Source of the DNA: JAHFUI01 sp041485905
GTDB lineage: Bacteria; Acidobacteriota; Vicinamibacteria; Vicinamibacterales; CAVVIG01
NCBI GenBank assembly: GCA_041485905.1
Contig: JBGPKK010000042.1
Coordinates: forward strand, 1 to 31,610
Reading direction: 5' to 3'
Length of the DNA: 31,610 nucleotides
Below the pieces are notes generated by a model that had not been told where the DNA came from, made no database searches, and saw only the letters and a program-made list of their open reading frames with translations. The translations under genes were made by a program, and so were the position numbers. Below, in pieces: positions 8,316 to 15,555 of this stretch. The stretch's first letter is position 1. Each line of letters opens with the position of its first letter.

Positions 8316-9173
8316 CTACGCTGCGCGCACGTTGACCTGCATGGTACCGATCTTCTCGATTGAGGCGGTAATGATATCGCCGGGTTGAATCGGCCCGACT
8401 CCGTCAGGCGTGCCGGTAAAGATGACGTCCCCGGGGTACAGCGTGTAAAAAGAGGACGCGTACTCGATCAGTTCGCCGACGCCGAGGATGAGATCGCTGG
8501 TGTTGGACCGCTGGCGGACCTGACCGTTCACCGACAGGCTCAGCTCGAGCGCACCAGGGTTCGGAACCTCGTCTGCAGTCACAAGCCACGGTCCAAGAAC
8601 GCCGTAGCTGTCCGGCGACTTGCGGAGGCTCCGGTCTTCGGGTCCACGGATCGAGATGTCCAGACCGATGCAGTAACCCGCGACGTGGTCGATCGCGTCG
8701 GCGCGGGCGACGTTGTTGGTCCGCTTCCCGATGACGACGGCGAGCTCCACCTCGTGGTCGTTGCGGCGATCGAGCTTGCGCAGCGCGATCCCTTCTCCCG
8801 CGCCCGTCAGCGAGCTGGTCGCCTTCAGGAACAAGCCGGCCCTTTGAATGGCCGCCACCTGATTACCGTGGTGCAGTTCGGCGTTGCCGCGCGCTTCCTC
8901 GAGGTGCCGCTGATAGTTGACGGGGGCCGCAATCAGCTTTCCGGGGTTCGCGATCGGACTGAGCAGCGTCACGTCGGCGAGCGGCACCGGCGGCGCCGCG
9001 GCGGCAACCTCCTGAATCCGGAACGTCAGCTCGTGCAGGTTCTCGATGAGGACGTCGTGGCAGGGGAGCGGATGGCGGTAGCTGGGCAACGTGTCGAGCG
9101 CCGCGGTCACGTCCCGCACGGCGTCGCCGTCCACCACGCCGAGACGACCGTTCCCAAATCGGCAAAGCCGCAT
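8316..9173 (-). CDS. FAA-family hydrolase (fumarylpyruvate hydrolase / oxo-acid hydratase type)
   Basis: The product is 285 aa from the ATG at 9173. A further upstream ATG at 9251 would translate through the TACGTAGTG hairpin repeat and give a non-conserved N-terminus (AYPPSPAEAGHYVRY), so it is rejected. The N-terminal small domain reads MRLCRFGNGRLGVVDGD. The catalytic domain has LIAAPVNYQRHLEE, FLKATSSLTGAG, the metal-binding NDHEVELAVVIGK, GYCIGLDISIR and the C-terminal signature TGTPDGVGPIQPGDII. These enzymes use Mg or Mn to cleave or hydrate 2-oxo-dienoic acids. With the gentisate dioxygenase-like gene immediately downstream, hydrolysis of a maleyl- or fumarylpyruvate-type product is the natural reading. 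The ribosome-binding site before 9173 is weak. Confidence 0.85.
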   Translation of the reverse strand: MRLCRFGNGRLGVVDGDAVRDVTAALDTLPSYRHPLPCHDVLIENLHELTFRIQEVAAAAPPVPLADVTLLSPIANPGKLIAAPVNYQRHLEEARGNAELHHGNQVAAIQRAGLFLKATSSLTGAGEGIALRKLDRRNDHEVELAVVIGKRTNNVARADAIDHVAGYCIGLDISIRGPEDRSLRKSPDSYGVLGPWLVTADEVPNPGALELSLSVNGQVRQRSNTSDLILGVGELIEYASSFYTLYPGDVIFTGTPDGVGPIQPGDIITASIEKIGTMQVNVRAA

Positions 9174-9209
9174 ACAATATTGCGTCGTTGACGCCGACCA
9201 TTTATACCG

Positions 9210-9235
9210 TACGTAGTGTCCGGCTTCAGCCGGAC
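9210..9235. repeat. TACGTAGTG-type intergenic hairpin, copy 2, in a divergent spacer
   Basis: TACGTAGTGTCCG is followed by the stem GTCCGGCT with AGCCGGAC around loop TC (9218-9235). It lies in the spacer between the minus-strand FAA hydrolase gene and the plus-strand cupin gene, 14 bases before the cupin start. It differs from the copy at 4401 in the loop only. Confidence 0.8.
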
Positions 9236-9249
9236 TGGGGGGATACGCC

Positions 9250-9666
9250 ATGGCTTACATCTTTCATCAGGATCAACTGCCGCACCTCGTGTCGGAGGTG
9301 CCGGGCCGTAAACGGACCTTCTTCGTCAACACGGAGCTGACGAAGACCGACGCGATGCTTGCGGGCGTCATGAACTACGACGCGGGCGCATCATCGCCGT
9401 ATCACTACCATGAGGTGTGCGAGCACTTCTACTTCATCATCGAAGGTAAGGGGAGCGTGGAGACCGAAGAAGGCATTCGGGAGGTCGAGCCCGGTACGAT
9501 GGTCTTCATCCCGGCCGAGACGAAGCACCGGCTGCGGTCGGTCGGCGGGCCGCTGTTCTATTTCGAGTTCCAGGCGCCCAACCGATTCAAGACGCACATT
9601 CTCGACGGCACTCCGGCGGACTTGAACTGGAACCGCGTCGACGGCGGCGTCTGGGTGCAGAGCTAG
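9250..9666 (+). CDS. Small single-domain cupin protein
   Basis: The product is 138 aa with no signal peptide, so cytoplasmic. The cupin core has SSPYHYHEVCEHFYFIIEG, with an HxH pair and later glutamate (HYHEVCE), the usual first-motif metal set, then GTMVFIPAETKHRLRSVGG as the second motif with its histidine. The start at 9250 follows a G-rich stretch. It is the first gene of the plus-strand group holding the LigM-like demethylase 45 bases downstream. Cupins of this size can be dioxygenases, isomerases or ligand-binding accessory proteins; the context points to aromatic-acid metabolism, but no reaction can be assigned. Confidence 0.8.
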   Translation: MAYIFHQDQLPHLVSEVPGRKRTFFVNTELTKTDAMLAGVMNYDAGASSPYHYHEVCEHFYFIIEGKGSVETEEGIREVEPGTMVFIPAETKHRLRSVGGPLFYFEFQAPNRFKTHILDGTPADLNWNRVDGGVWVQS

Positions 9667-9711
9667 CGGGTACGGCAACCACCAAGGGCTCAGGAGGAGT
9701 GACAAGCAGCT

Positions 9712-11085
9712 ATGGCTTACCAAAACCTGGAGGAAGCGTTACAACGCGTCGGCAGTCCAGTTGAACTGCTGCGCAATTCGCAGATAGGGCCCTATGCCTT
9801 TCCAGTGGTGCCTGTCGAGTTCACGAACTGGAGAGATGAACAACGTTCGTGGCGCGAGACGTGCGCGCTCTTCGACCAGTCTCACCACATGACGGATCTA
9901 TATATTGAGGGCCGTGACGCGCTCAAAGTGCTCTCTGACCTTGCTGTCAATAGCTTCAAGAATTTCAAGGTCAATCAAGCCAAACAATTTGTCGCGTGTA
10001 ACCATGACGGATATGTGATCGGCGATGCGATTCTCTTCTATTTCGATGAAAACAAATTGAGTCTCGTCGGGCGCCCTTCCGCTATCAACTGGGTCCAATA
10101 CAATCTGGAAACTGGTGGGTATGCTGCGTCAGCGCTCAGGGACGAGCGGTCCGCTGTTAACCAGGGCACGCGAAAGTTCTTCAGATACCAGGTCCAGGGC
10201 CCCAACGCTCTGAGGGTCATGGAGAAGGTGTTGGGCAAACCGGCACCGGATATCCGGTTCTTTCATATGAGCGGAATCACCGTCGCGGGCCGGAATATCC
10301 ACGCCTTGCGTCATGGAATGGTCGGACAACCCGGATGGGAGCTGTTTGGTCCCTGGGAGTACGGCGGCGACGTGCGGAACGCTATTGTTGAAGCCGGCAA
10401 AGAGTACGGGATTCGACAAGTGGGCGCCAGAACCTATCCGACCAGCTGCCTCGAATCCGGGTGGATTCCATCCCCCCTTCCGGCGGTTTATACCGGTGAA
10501 AAGATGAAGGCGTACAGACAGTGGTTGAGTGGGAAAAGCTACGAAGCCATGGCGTCGCTCGGCGGCAGCTTCTATTCAGCTGATATCACCGACTATTACC
10601 TGACGCCCTACGATCTCGGCTATGGGCCGTTCGTCAAATTCGACCATGACTTCGTTGGGAAAGAAGCTCTCGAGAAGATGGCCGATAAGCCGAAACGGAA
10701 GAAGGTCACGCTCGTCTGGAACGGCGACGATATCGCCCGTGCGTTTGGCTCCTTATTTCATGCTGGCGGAGATATCACCAAGTACATCGATTTACCCTTG
10801 GCGAACTATTCGACATTGCCGTACGACAAGGTGTTGAAAGCCGGTAAAACCGTCGGGCTGTCAACATATACGGGCTACACCTACAACGAACGCGCGATGG
10901 TCTCGCTGGCTGTTATCAATGTCGAACACAGCGAGCCGGGCACTGAGGTGACGGTCGTGTGGGGTGAAGAAGGACGCGGGTCGTCGAAGCCGACGGTCGA
11001 GCGTCACGTGCAAACCGAAATCCGGGCGACTGTTGCACCTGTTCCTATCGCCGAGGTTGCACGTGTCGCTTATCGTCCGCGGTAA
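9712..11085 (+). CDS. ligM: LigM-like tetrahydrofolate-dependent aryl O-demethylase
   Basis: The product is 457 aa, a GcvT/aminomethyltransferase-fold enzyme. Long stretches agree with what I remember of Sphingobium LigM, the vanillate/3-O-methylgallate demethylase: VELLRNSQIGPYAFPVV, FDQSHHMTDLYI, LESGWIPSPLPAVYTG, DYYLTPYDLGYGPFVKFDHD and VTLVWNGDDIA. The family moves the methyl of an aromatic methoxyl group to tetrahydrofolate, giving 5-methyl-tetrahydrofolate and a catechol-type product. Residues matching LigM His60, Arg122 and catalytic Tyr247 appear as His59, Arg121 and Tyr242; the position of LigM Tyr31 is Phe30. A GGAGG lies about 14 bases upstream of the ATG, rather far. The gene is visibly more AT-rich than its neighbours, suggesting transfer. 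Vanillate, syringate or 3-O-methylgallate are candidate substrates. Confidence 0.88.
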   Translation: MAYQNLEEALQRVGSPVELLRNSQIGPYAFPVVPVEFTNWRDEQRSWRETCALFDQSHHMTDLYIEGRDALKVLSDLAVNSFKNFKVNQAKQFVACNHDGYVIGDAILFYFDENKLSLVGRPSAINWVQYNLETGGYAASALRDERSAVNQGTRKFFRYQVQGPNALRVMEKVLGKPAPDIRFFHMSGITVAGRNIHALRHGMVGQPGWELFGPWEYGGDVRNAIVEAGKEYGIRQVGARTYPTSCLESGWIPSPLPAVYTGEKMKAYRQWLSGKSYEAMASLGGSFYSADITDYYLTPYDLGYGPFVKFDHDFVGKEALEKMADKPKRKKVTLVWNGDDIARAFGSLFHAGGDITKYIDLPLANYSTLPYDKVLKAGKTVGLSTYTGYTYNERAMVSLAVINVEHSEPGTEVTVVWGEEGRGSSKPTVERHVQTEIRATVAPVPIAEVARVAYRPR

Positions 11086-11094
11086 GAGGAAAAG

Positions 11095-11445
11095 ATGCCG
11101 AATACATACATCGATACCAACAAGCTGCCGCGAACGAAGGTGCAGGGCGCCGGTGAGCTCACCGAGGTCCTGAACAACGCCCTCTGCGGCGCGAAGAATG
11201 TCGTGGGCGCGCTGCGATGGTTGGGGAGCGGCGACAAGTACGAGGCCAGGTCCGACGCCAACACCCATCAGCTGATTTACCTGATGGAAGGCGAGGGGAC
11301 GATTACGCTGAATGCCAAGGACCACAAGGTGGGCAAGGGCGCCGGCATCTACCTGGGGCCCTCGGAGTCGGCCCGCATCACCCAGTCGGGTGGCGCGCCG
11401 CTGAAGTTGTTCCACCTGGTCGTGCCGCAGCAGAAGAGCGCGTAG
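11095..11445 (+). CDS. Small single-domain cupin protein, downstream of ligM
   Basis: The product is 116 aa, cytoplasmic, starting 9 bases after the ligM stop with AAGAGGAAAAG as ribosome-binding site, so almost certainly co-transcribed with it. The cupin fold is indicated by ALRWLGSGDKYEAR, ANTHQLIYLMEGEGTITLN and KGAGIYLGPSESARI. Only one histidine (NTHQ) remains in the first metal motif, and the second motif histidine is replaced (SESARI), so a metal site is doubtful. A ligand-binding or accessory role is possible. Composition returns to the high-GC style of the region, unlike ligM. Confidence 0.75.
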   Translation: MPNTYIDTNKLPRTKVQGAGELTEVLNNALCGAKNVVGALRWLGSGDKYEARSDANTHQLIYLMEGEGTITLNAKDHKVGKGAGIYLGPSESARITQSGGAPLKLFHLVVPQQKSA

Positions 11446-11520
11446 AGGCTGGGGGCTGGAGGCTAGGTTGAAGCGCCACAGGGGCCTTTCCGGCCCCCAG
11501 TCCCCGGCCTCCAGGCCCTA
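11446..11520. repeat. Inverted heptamer array E (GGGGCTGG type) between convergent genes
   Basis: Left units are AGGCTGG, GGGCTGG, AGGCTAG; right units are AGTCCCC, GGCCTCC, AGGCCCT. At the centre GGGGCC (11481-11486) pairs with GGCCCC (11492-11497) around TTTCC. The array begins directly after the TAG of the cupin gene and its last bases form the TAG stop of the minus-strand gene at 11518. The unit sequence differs from arrays A-C but the 7-bp period and symmetry are the same. Confidence 0.75.
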
Positions 11521-13455
11521 CCTCGGCTCCGTGATTTTGATCGTCGTGTTCGCCCGCAGGCCTTCGGTCACCACCTGCTTGCGCCCTGAGGGCCAGTCGA
11601 CCTCGATCCTGTCCACGGTGGTGGCCTGGTCGAGCCCGAAATAAAGCGGCAGCACGCTCTGCGACAGATAGCCCGACTTCCCGTCGTTCCACTGCGTCAG
11701 CACGCGACCCCCTGACGACACACGCACGGCGGCGCCGAGACCATTCCGGTTCGACACGCTGCCGACCAGCGACACGCCCAGCCAGTGCACCGGCCGCCGC
11801 GCGGCCAGGTTGCTGACGAGCACCTGCGGTTCCGCGTTGAACTCGTTGGTCACGATATCCAGGTCGCCGTCGCCGTCGACGTCGAGCATGACCGACGAAC
11901 GCGTCCCGAGCGTCGCCATGACCGTGATTTTTCCCGAGCGGCCCTGGCACCCCTCGGTGGCGGCTGCCGCCGGCTCCGAACAGTCGACGTCGAACCACCG
12001 CGTATGCGTGCGCCCGAGGCGCCGCGGCTCGATGCCCAGCAGAAACTCGGCGTCGAGGAACTTCTCGCCGCGGTTGTTCAGCAGGAGCGAGTTGATGCCG
12101 TACCGCCACGGATAGTTCATCGACGAAGCGATGAAGATGTCCTGCCAGCCGTCCGCGTTCAGATCGCCGATGCTCGGTCCCCACGGCCAGTAGTTCTCGA
12201 CATTCAACCGATCCGAGACTTCCTCGAACCCGCCATTGCCCCTGTTGTGGAAGAAGGAGTTGCCGAAGACGTACTTCGTCTCCTCGCCCTGCAGGAAATC
12301 CTTCGTCCATTCCATGCGCGACTTGAGCTTCTCGCGCTCGGGTCCCACCTCCACGCTCATGTCCGAGTGCATATCGGTGATAAACAGGTCGGGCCGACCG
12401 TCGTTGTCGTAGTCGAAGAACTTGATCCCCATCGCGCCCCAGGACGTCCGCGGGAAGAGCTGCGCCGTCTTGTCAACGAACCGCTTGCCACTCTGGTTCT
12501 CGAAGTAGTGGCTCGATCCCTGCATGTTGAGCGCGAATAGATCCGGGAAGCCGTCGCCGTTCAGATCCGCGAAGCTCGCATCGCCGCTCCAGCCGGCGTC
12601 GCCGAGCCCGGTCTCCATCGTGACGTCCTTGAACCGGTTGCGCCCCATGTTCTTGTACAGAATCGCGGTCTCGGCGCGCTCGGGGTGCAGGTGGCCCGAG
12701 AACGCGTCGGTCAGGCCGACGAACGCCCCGTCGGGACGGCGGTTGTTGTTGGTGTACTGGCCGACGTTGCACAGATACAGATCGAGGAGTCCGTCGTTGT
12801 CGTAGTCGACGAAGACCGCGCCCGACGAATGGCCGACGTGATCGACGCCCGCGATTTTCGAGATGTCCTTGAAATGGCCGTGCCCATCGTTTTCAAACAG
12901 CACGTTGCCTTCGCGGACCGTCGTGACGAAGAGATCCTGGTCGCCGTCGTTGTCGATGTCGGCGAACGAGGCTGTCACGCCGATCCGAGTCGCCAGGGCG
13001 ACGCCGGCCGCTCGCGTGATGTTCCTGAATTGTCCCCCGCCGAGATTTTTATAGAGCTGGTTGCCGCCGACCTGGTTGACGAAATAGAGATCAATCAGCC
13101 CGTCGCCGTCGACGTCCGCCGCAGCGATGCCGGTGCCGTGATCGTAGTGCACCTTTTTGTAGTAGCGCCCCGCATCGTCCACGACGTGGTTGACGAAGGT
13201 GATGCCGCTCTCTTTGACGCGGTCGGTGAACTGAAAGTCGTAATCGACTGTGAACTGGCCGACCGTGTCGCGCTGCGCTTTCGCGCGCGCAGGCAGCGAC
13301 TGCACGCCGATGTCGGAATTGGGAACGCGAACGGCAACCGGTGGGCTCGGGCCGCGGGGTGTTTGGGAAAGACGCGCGGCCGGCGCCGCGCCGTACATCA
13401 CGGCGGCGGCGCCTGCCAGTGTAAGAAAGGAAATAACTCGCGCCGTGCGGTCCAC
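11518..13455 (-). CDS. CRTAC1-family secreted protein with FG-GAP/VCBS repeats and ASPIC/UnbV domain
   Basis: The product is 645 aa from GTG 13455, seven bases after the stop of the cytochrome gene, with AGGA upstream. The N-terminus is a hydrophobic signal segment. At least seven calcium-type repeats can be read, for example DVDGDGLIDLYF, DIDNDGDQDLFV, DYDNDGLLDLYL, DLNGDGFPDLFA, DYDNDGRPDLFI and DVDGDGDLDIVT, indicating a beta-propeller. The last 80 residues form an ASPIC/UnbV domain (RNGLGAAVRVSSGG, WPSGRKQVV). Such proteins are secreted and numerous in Acidobacteriota and Planctomycetes; calcium binding and adhesion or enzyme-partner roles are proposed for the repeats. Here it follows a cytochrome c and faces the PQQ-type dehydrogenases, so an extracytoplasmic redox-related role is possible. 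Confidence 0.88.
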   Translation of the reverse strand: MDRTARVISFLTLAGAAAVMYGAAPAARLSQTPRGPSPPVAVRVPNSDIGVQSLPARAKAQRDTVGQFTVDYDFQFTDRVKESGITFVNHVVDDAGRYYKKVHYDHGTGIAAADVDGDGLIDLYFVNQVGGNQLYKNLGGGQFRNITRAAGVALATRIGVTASFADIDNDGDQDLFVTTVREGNVLFENDGHGHFKDISKIAGVDHVGHSSGAVFVDYDNDGLLDLYLCNVGQYTNNNRRPDGAFVGLTDAFSGHLHPERAETAILYKNMGRNRFKDVTMETGLGDAGWSGDASFADLNGDGFPDLFALNMQGSSHYFENQSGKRFVDKTAQLFPRTSWGAMGIKFFDYDNDGRPDLFITDMHSDMSVEVGPEREKLKSRMEWTKDFLQGEETKYVFGNSFFHNRGNGGFEEVSDRLNVENYWPWGPSIGDLNADGWQDIFIASSMNYPWRYGINSLLLNNRGEKFLDAEFLLGIEPRRLGRTHTRWFDVDCSEPAAAATEGCQGRSGKITVMATLGTRSSVMLDVDGDGDLDIVTNEFNAEPQVLVSNLAARRPVHWLGVSLVGSVSNRNGLGAAVRVSSGGRVLTQWNDGKSGYLSQSVLPLYFGLDQATTVDRIEVDWPSGRKQVVTEGLRANTTIKITEPR

Positions 13456-13461
13456 GGAGTC

Positions 13462-14067
13462 CTACTTCGGAGTCGCTCCTGGAGGCGGAATGGGCGCCGG
13501 TACTTCGTTTTTGATAGCAGGAATCGTCTGCAGGTAGGCCCAAATCGCCTTGAGATCCTCGTCAGGCAGCTGGCCGTACCAGTTCCACGGCATCGGCGGC
13601 AGGATGGGCCGCGCCGTGCCCAGATGCGCGCCCGTCTTCAGCGCCGTGACGAAATTCTTTTCGTTCATGCGCAGCCCGGTTTCCTTATCCGGCGTGAGGT
13701 TGGCGGCAAACGAGACGCCCCACGCACCGCTCCACGCGGTGAGCGTGTCGTTGGTGGCGATCGTCCACGGGCTGCCGGCGGCGGGTTTGAAGGGAGCCGT
13801 AATCTTGATCTCTTCCGGATGACCGCCCAGCATGTGGCTCATGTCGGCTTCAGGCCCGCCGGGTCCTATTTTCTTCGTCGTATGACAATCGTGGCAGCCT
13901 CCGCCAATCACCAGCATCTTTCCTCGCTCGGCGGCGGTCTGCGTCGAAGAGGCCGCCGGGGCCGCCGCATTGGCTGGTGGTTGATTATTGACAGTGCAAC
14001 CCGTGATCGCGATCGCTATCGGCAGGCATGCCGACAACAGAGCGACGCGATGCTGAAAGACGCGCAT
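13462..14067 (-). CDS. Lipoprotein cytochrome c, single haem
   Basis: The product is 201 aa. The ATG at 14067 has AGGAGG about seven bases upstream. A lipobox (AITGC, Cys24) ends the signal sequence, so it is probably a lipid-anchored periplasmic protein. A Pro/Ala-rich tether precedes CHDCH (Cys58, Cys61, His62), the only haem-c motif. Likely axial methionines lie further on, for example LPPMPWNWYGQLPDEDLKAI, which is the usual C-terminal cytochrome c helix region. It is first in a two-gene minus-strand operon with the CRTAC1 gene, and diverges from two PQQ-type dehydrogenase genes, so it could accept their electrons; that is inference from position. Confidence 0.87.
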   Translation of the reverse strand: MRVFQHRVALLSACLPIAIAITGCTVNNQPPANAAAPAASSTQTAAERGKMLVIGGGCHDCHTTKKIGPGGPEADMSHMLGGHPEEIKITAPFKPAAGSPWTIATNDTLTAWSGAWGVSFAANLTPDKETGLRMNEKNFVTALKTGAHLGTARPILPPMPWNWYGQLPDEDLKAIWAYLQTIPAIKNEVPAPIPPPGATPK

Positions 14068-14223
14068 GGGCGTTACCTCCTGACTGAGATGATCGTTGCA
14101 GGCCGAAGCACGAAACGAGCAGAACTATACCGCAGACCGGGCTTGAAAGCCGATAGCTCCGGGGGTTCAAGAGTCGCTATACTCAACCGCATTCAGGGGC
14201 CCGACGGTCGCAAGGAGATCGTA
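14068..14223. promoter_or_regulatory. Divergent intergenic region between cytochrome c and PQQ-type dehydrogenase genes
   Basis: This 156-base spacer must hold promoters for both directions. On the plus strand TATACT at 14178-14183 is a good -10, but no convincing -35 lies 17 bases upstream. On the minus strand TATAGT (complement of 14124-14129) is a -10 candidate for the cytochrome operon. AAGGAG before 14224 and AGGAGG before 14067 are the ribosome-binding sites. No hairpin repeat of either family is present here. Confidence 0.35.
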
Positions 14224-15483
14224 ATGAACAAACGTCCAGCCGTCTCGTTTGGCGTCGTCATCGCGCTCGCGATGGTCGTGGGCGGCTCGGCGCAGCAGCG
14301 GCAGGGCGGACCGCCGGCCGGCGCGCAAGGCGCGGCGGGCCGCGGCCGCGGCCAACCCATCGGCGTGCCGGTTGCGCCGCTTGGCGATGGCCCGTTCGTC
14401 ATCGCCACGGCGGAACAGCCGAAGATCCGCGTCGTGGTCGTCGCCAAAGGACTCTCGCACCCGTGGGGCCTCGCGTTTCTGCCGGACGGCAGCATGCTGG
14501 TCACCGAACGCGAGGGTCGACTGCGAATCGTTCGCAACGGCGTCCTCGATCCGCAGCCGATCGCGGGCCTGCCCCAGATCCACGCGAGAGGGTTGGCGGG
14601 TCTGATGGACATCGCCCTCCACCCGAAGTTCGCTGACAACAAGTGGATCTATCTGGCGTACTCGAAGCCCGGCGAAAAGGGCGCGACCCTCGCCGTGGCG
14701 CGCGGGAAGTGGGACGGCAAGGCGCTCACCGACGTCAAGGATGTTCTGGTCGCCGAGGCCTGGCACACTGGCACCGGCGCCGCCGACGGCAGCTTCGGAT
14801 CGCGCATCGTATTCGGCCGCGACGGGATGCTGTATGTCACGTCCGGCGACCGCAATCTGCCCGAGGGTGGACAGAATCCGGCAAACCATTTCGGGAAGAT
14901 TCTTCGCCTGCGCGACGATGGAACGGTTCCACCGGACAACCCGTTTGTGGGGAAGGCCGGATATAAGCCCGAGATCTACACGCTCGGACATCGCAATCAA
15001 CAGGGGCTGTTCGTGCATCCCGACACCGGGGCGCTCTGGGAGAACGAGCAAGGCCCGAACGGCGGCGATGAGATCAACATCATCCTGCCCGGACGCAACT
15101 ACGGGTGGCCGCTGGTCAGCTTCGGACGCCAGTATGCCGGGCCGCGGCAGGCCGAGATCCCGTATCGCGAAGGCATGGAGCAGCCGATCGTTTTCTGGGT
15201 GCCGTCGATTGCCGTATCAGGGATGGCGCTCTACACCGGCGACCGGTTCCCACGCTGGAAAGGGAACGTGTTCGTCGGCGGACTCCGTACCGGAGAGATT
15301 CCTGGAACGGGACACATGGAGCGGATCGTGTTCAATCAGCAGGGCGAAGAACTGCGGCGCGAGTCGATGCTGACCGAGCTGCGCCAGCGGATCCGCGACG
15401 TGCGTCAGGGCCCTGATGGTCTCCTCTATGTGCTGACGGAGGAAGATCAGGGCGCGCTGTTGCGGATTGAACCCGTGGAATGA
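14224..15483 (+). CDS. Secreted PQQ-dependent aldose sugar dehydrogenase-like beta-propeller, copy 1
   Basis: The product is 419 aa from ATG 14224 with AAGGAG seven bases upstream. A signal peptide ends near GGSAQQ (residue 25) and is followed by a Gly/Arg-rich linker (AAGRGRGQPIG). The six-bladed propeller family is recognised by HPWGLAFLPDGSMLVTER, GLAGLMDIALHPKF, FGSRIVFGRDGMLYV, GHRNQQGL and the signature NGGDEINIILPGRNYGWP, ending IRDVRQGPDGLLYVLTEE. Relatives (YliI/Asd and soluble glucose dehydrogenase) oxidise aldose sugars in the periplasm with PQQ and calcium. A second copy follows at 15556. Electrons could pass to the divergently coded cytochrome c. Large open frames extending upstream of 14224 are shadows of the minus-strand genes. 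Confidence 0.88.
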   Translation: MNKRPAVSFGVVIALAMVVGGSAQQRQGGPPAGAQGAAGRGRGQPIGVPVAPLGDGPFVIATAEQPKIRVVVVAKGLSHPWGLAFLPDGSMLVTEREGRLRIVRNGVLDPQPIAGLPQIHARGLAGLMDIALHPKFADNKWIYLAYSKPGEKGATLAVARGKWDGKALTDVKDVLVAEAWHTGTGAADGSFGSRIVFGRDGMLYVTSGDRNLPEGGQNPANHFGKILRLRDDGTVPPDNPFVGKAGYKPEIYTLGHRNQQGLFVHPDTGALWENEQGPNGGDEINIILPGRNYGWPLVSFGRQYAGPRQAEIPYREGMEQPIVFWVPSIAVSGMALYTGDRFPRWKGNVFVGGLRTGEIPGTGHMERIVFNQQGEELRRESMLTELRQRIRDVRQGPDGLLYVLTEEDQGALLRIEPVE

Positions 15484-15526
15484 AGCCATTCGATGTAGGG
15501 AAGTGAAGCCACTCGATGTAGGGAAC
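15481..15526. repeat. 23-bp direct repeat at the end of the first PQQ-type dehydrogenase gene
   Basis: Two adjacent 23-base units (15481-15503 and 15504-15526) both begin TGAAGCCA and continue CGATGTAGGGAA, with two differences. The first unit contains the TGA stop of the preceding gene. The second unit runs into the hairpin at 15522-15543. Confidence 0.75.
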
Positions 15527-15543
15527 GGTCTTCAGACCGTTCC
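15522..15543. repeat. CT..AG hairpin upstream of the second PQQ-type dehydrogenase gene
   Basis: A perfect 10-bp stem is formed by GGAACGGTCT and AGACCGTTCC around loop TC. The same hairpin with one compensatory base-pair change (A:T for G:C) stands at 3498-3519, and both share a GATGTRGGG lead. It ends a base before AAGGAG, the ribosome-binding site of the 15556 gene. Confidence 0.8.
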
Positions 15544-15555
15544 AAGGAGATAACG

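Noticed and set aside
9174..9251. Longer start (ATG at 9251) for the FAA hydrolase
   Set aside because: The extra 26 residues are coded by the TACGTAGTG hairpin repeat and spacer, and the family N-terminus begins at MRLCRFG.
12685..14223. Long plus-strand open frame leading into the first PQQ-type dehydrogenase
   Set aside because: It runs opposite the CRTAC1 and cytochrome genes. The ATG at 14224 has a good ribosome-binding site and signal peptide.
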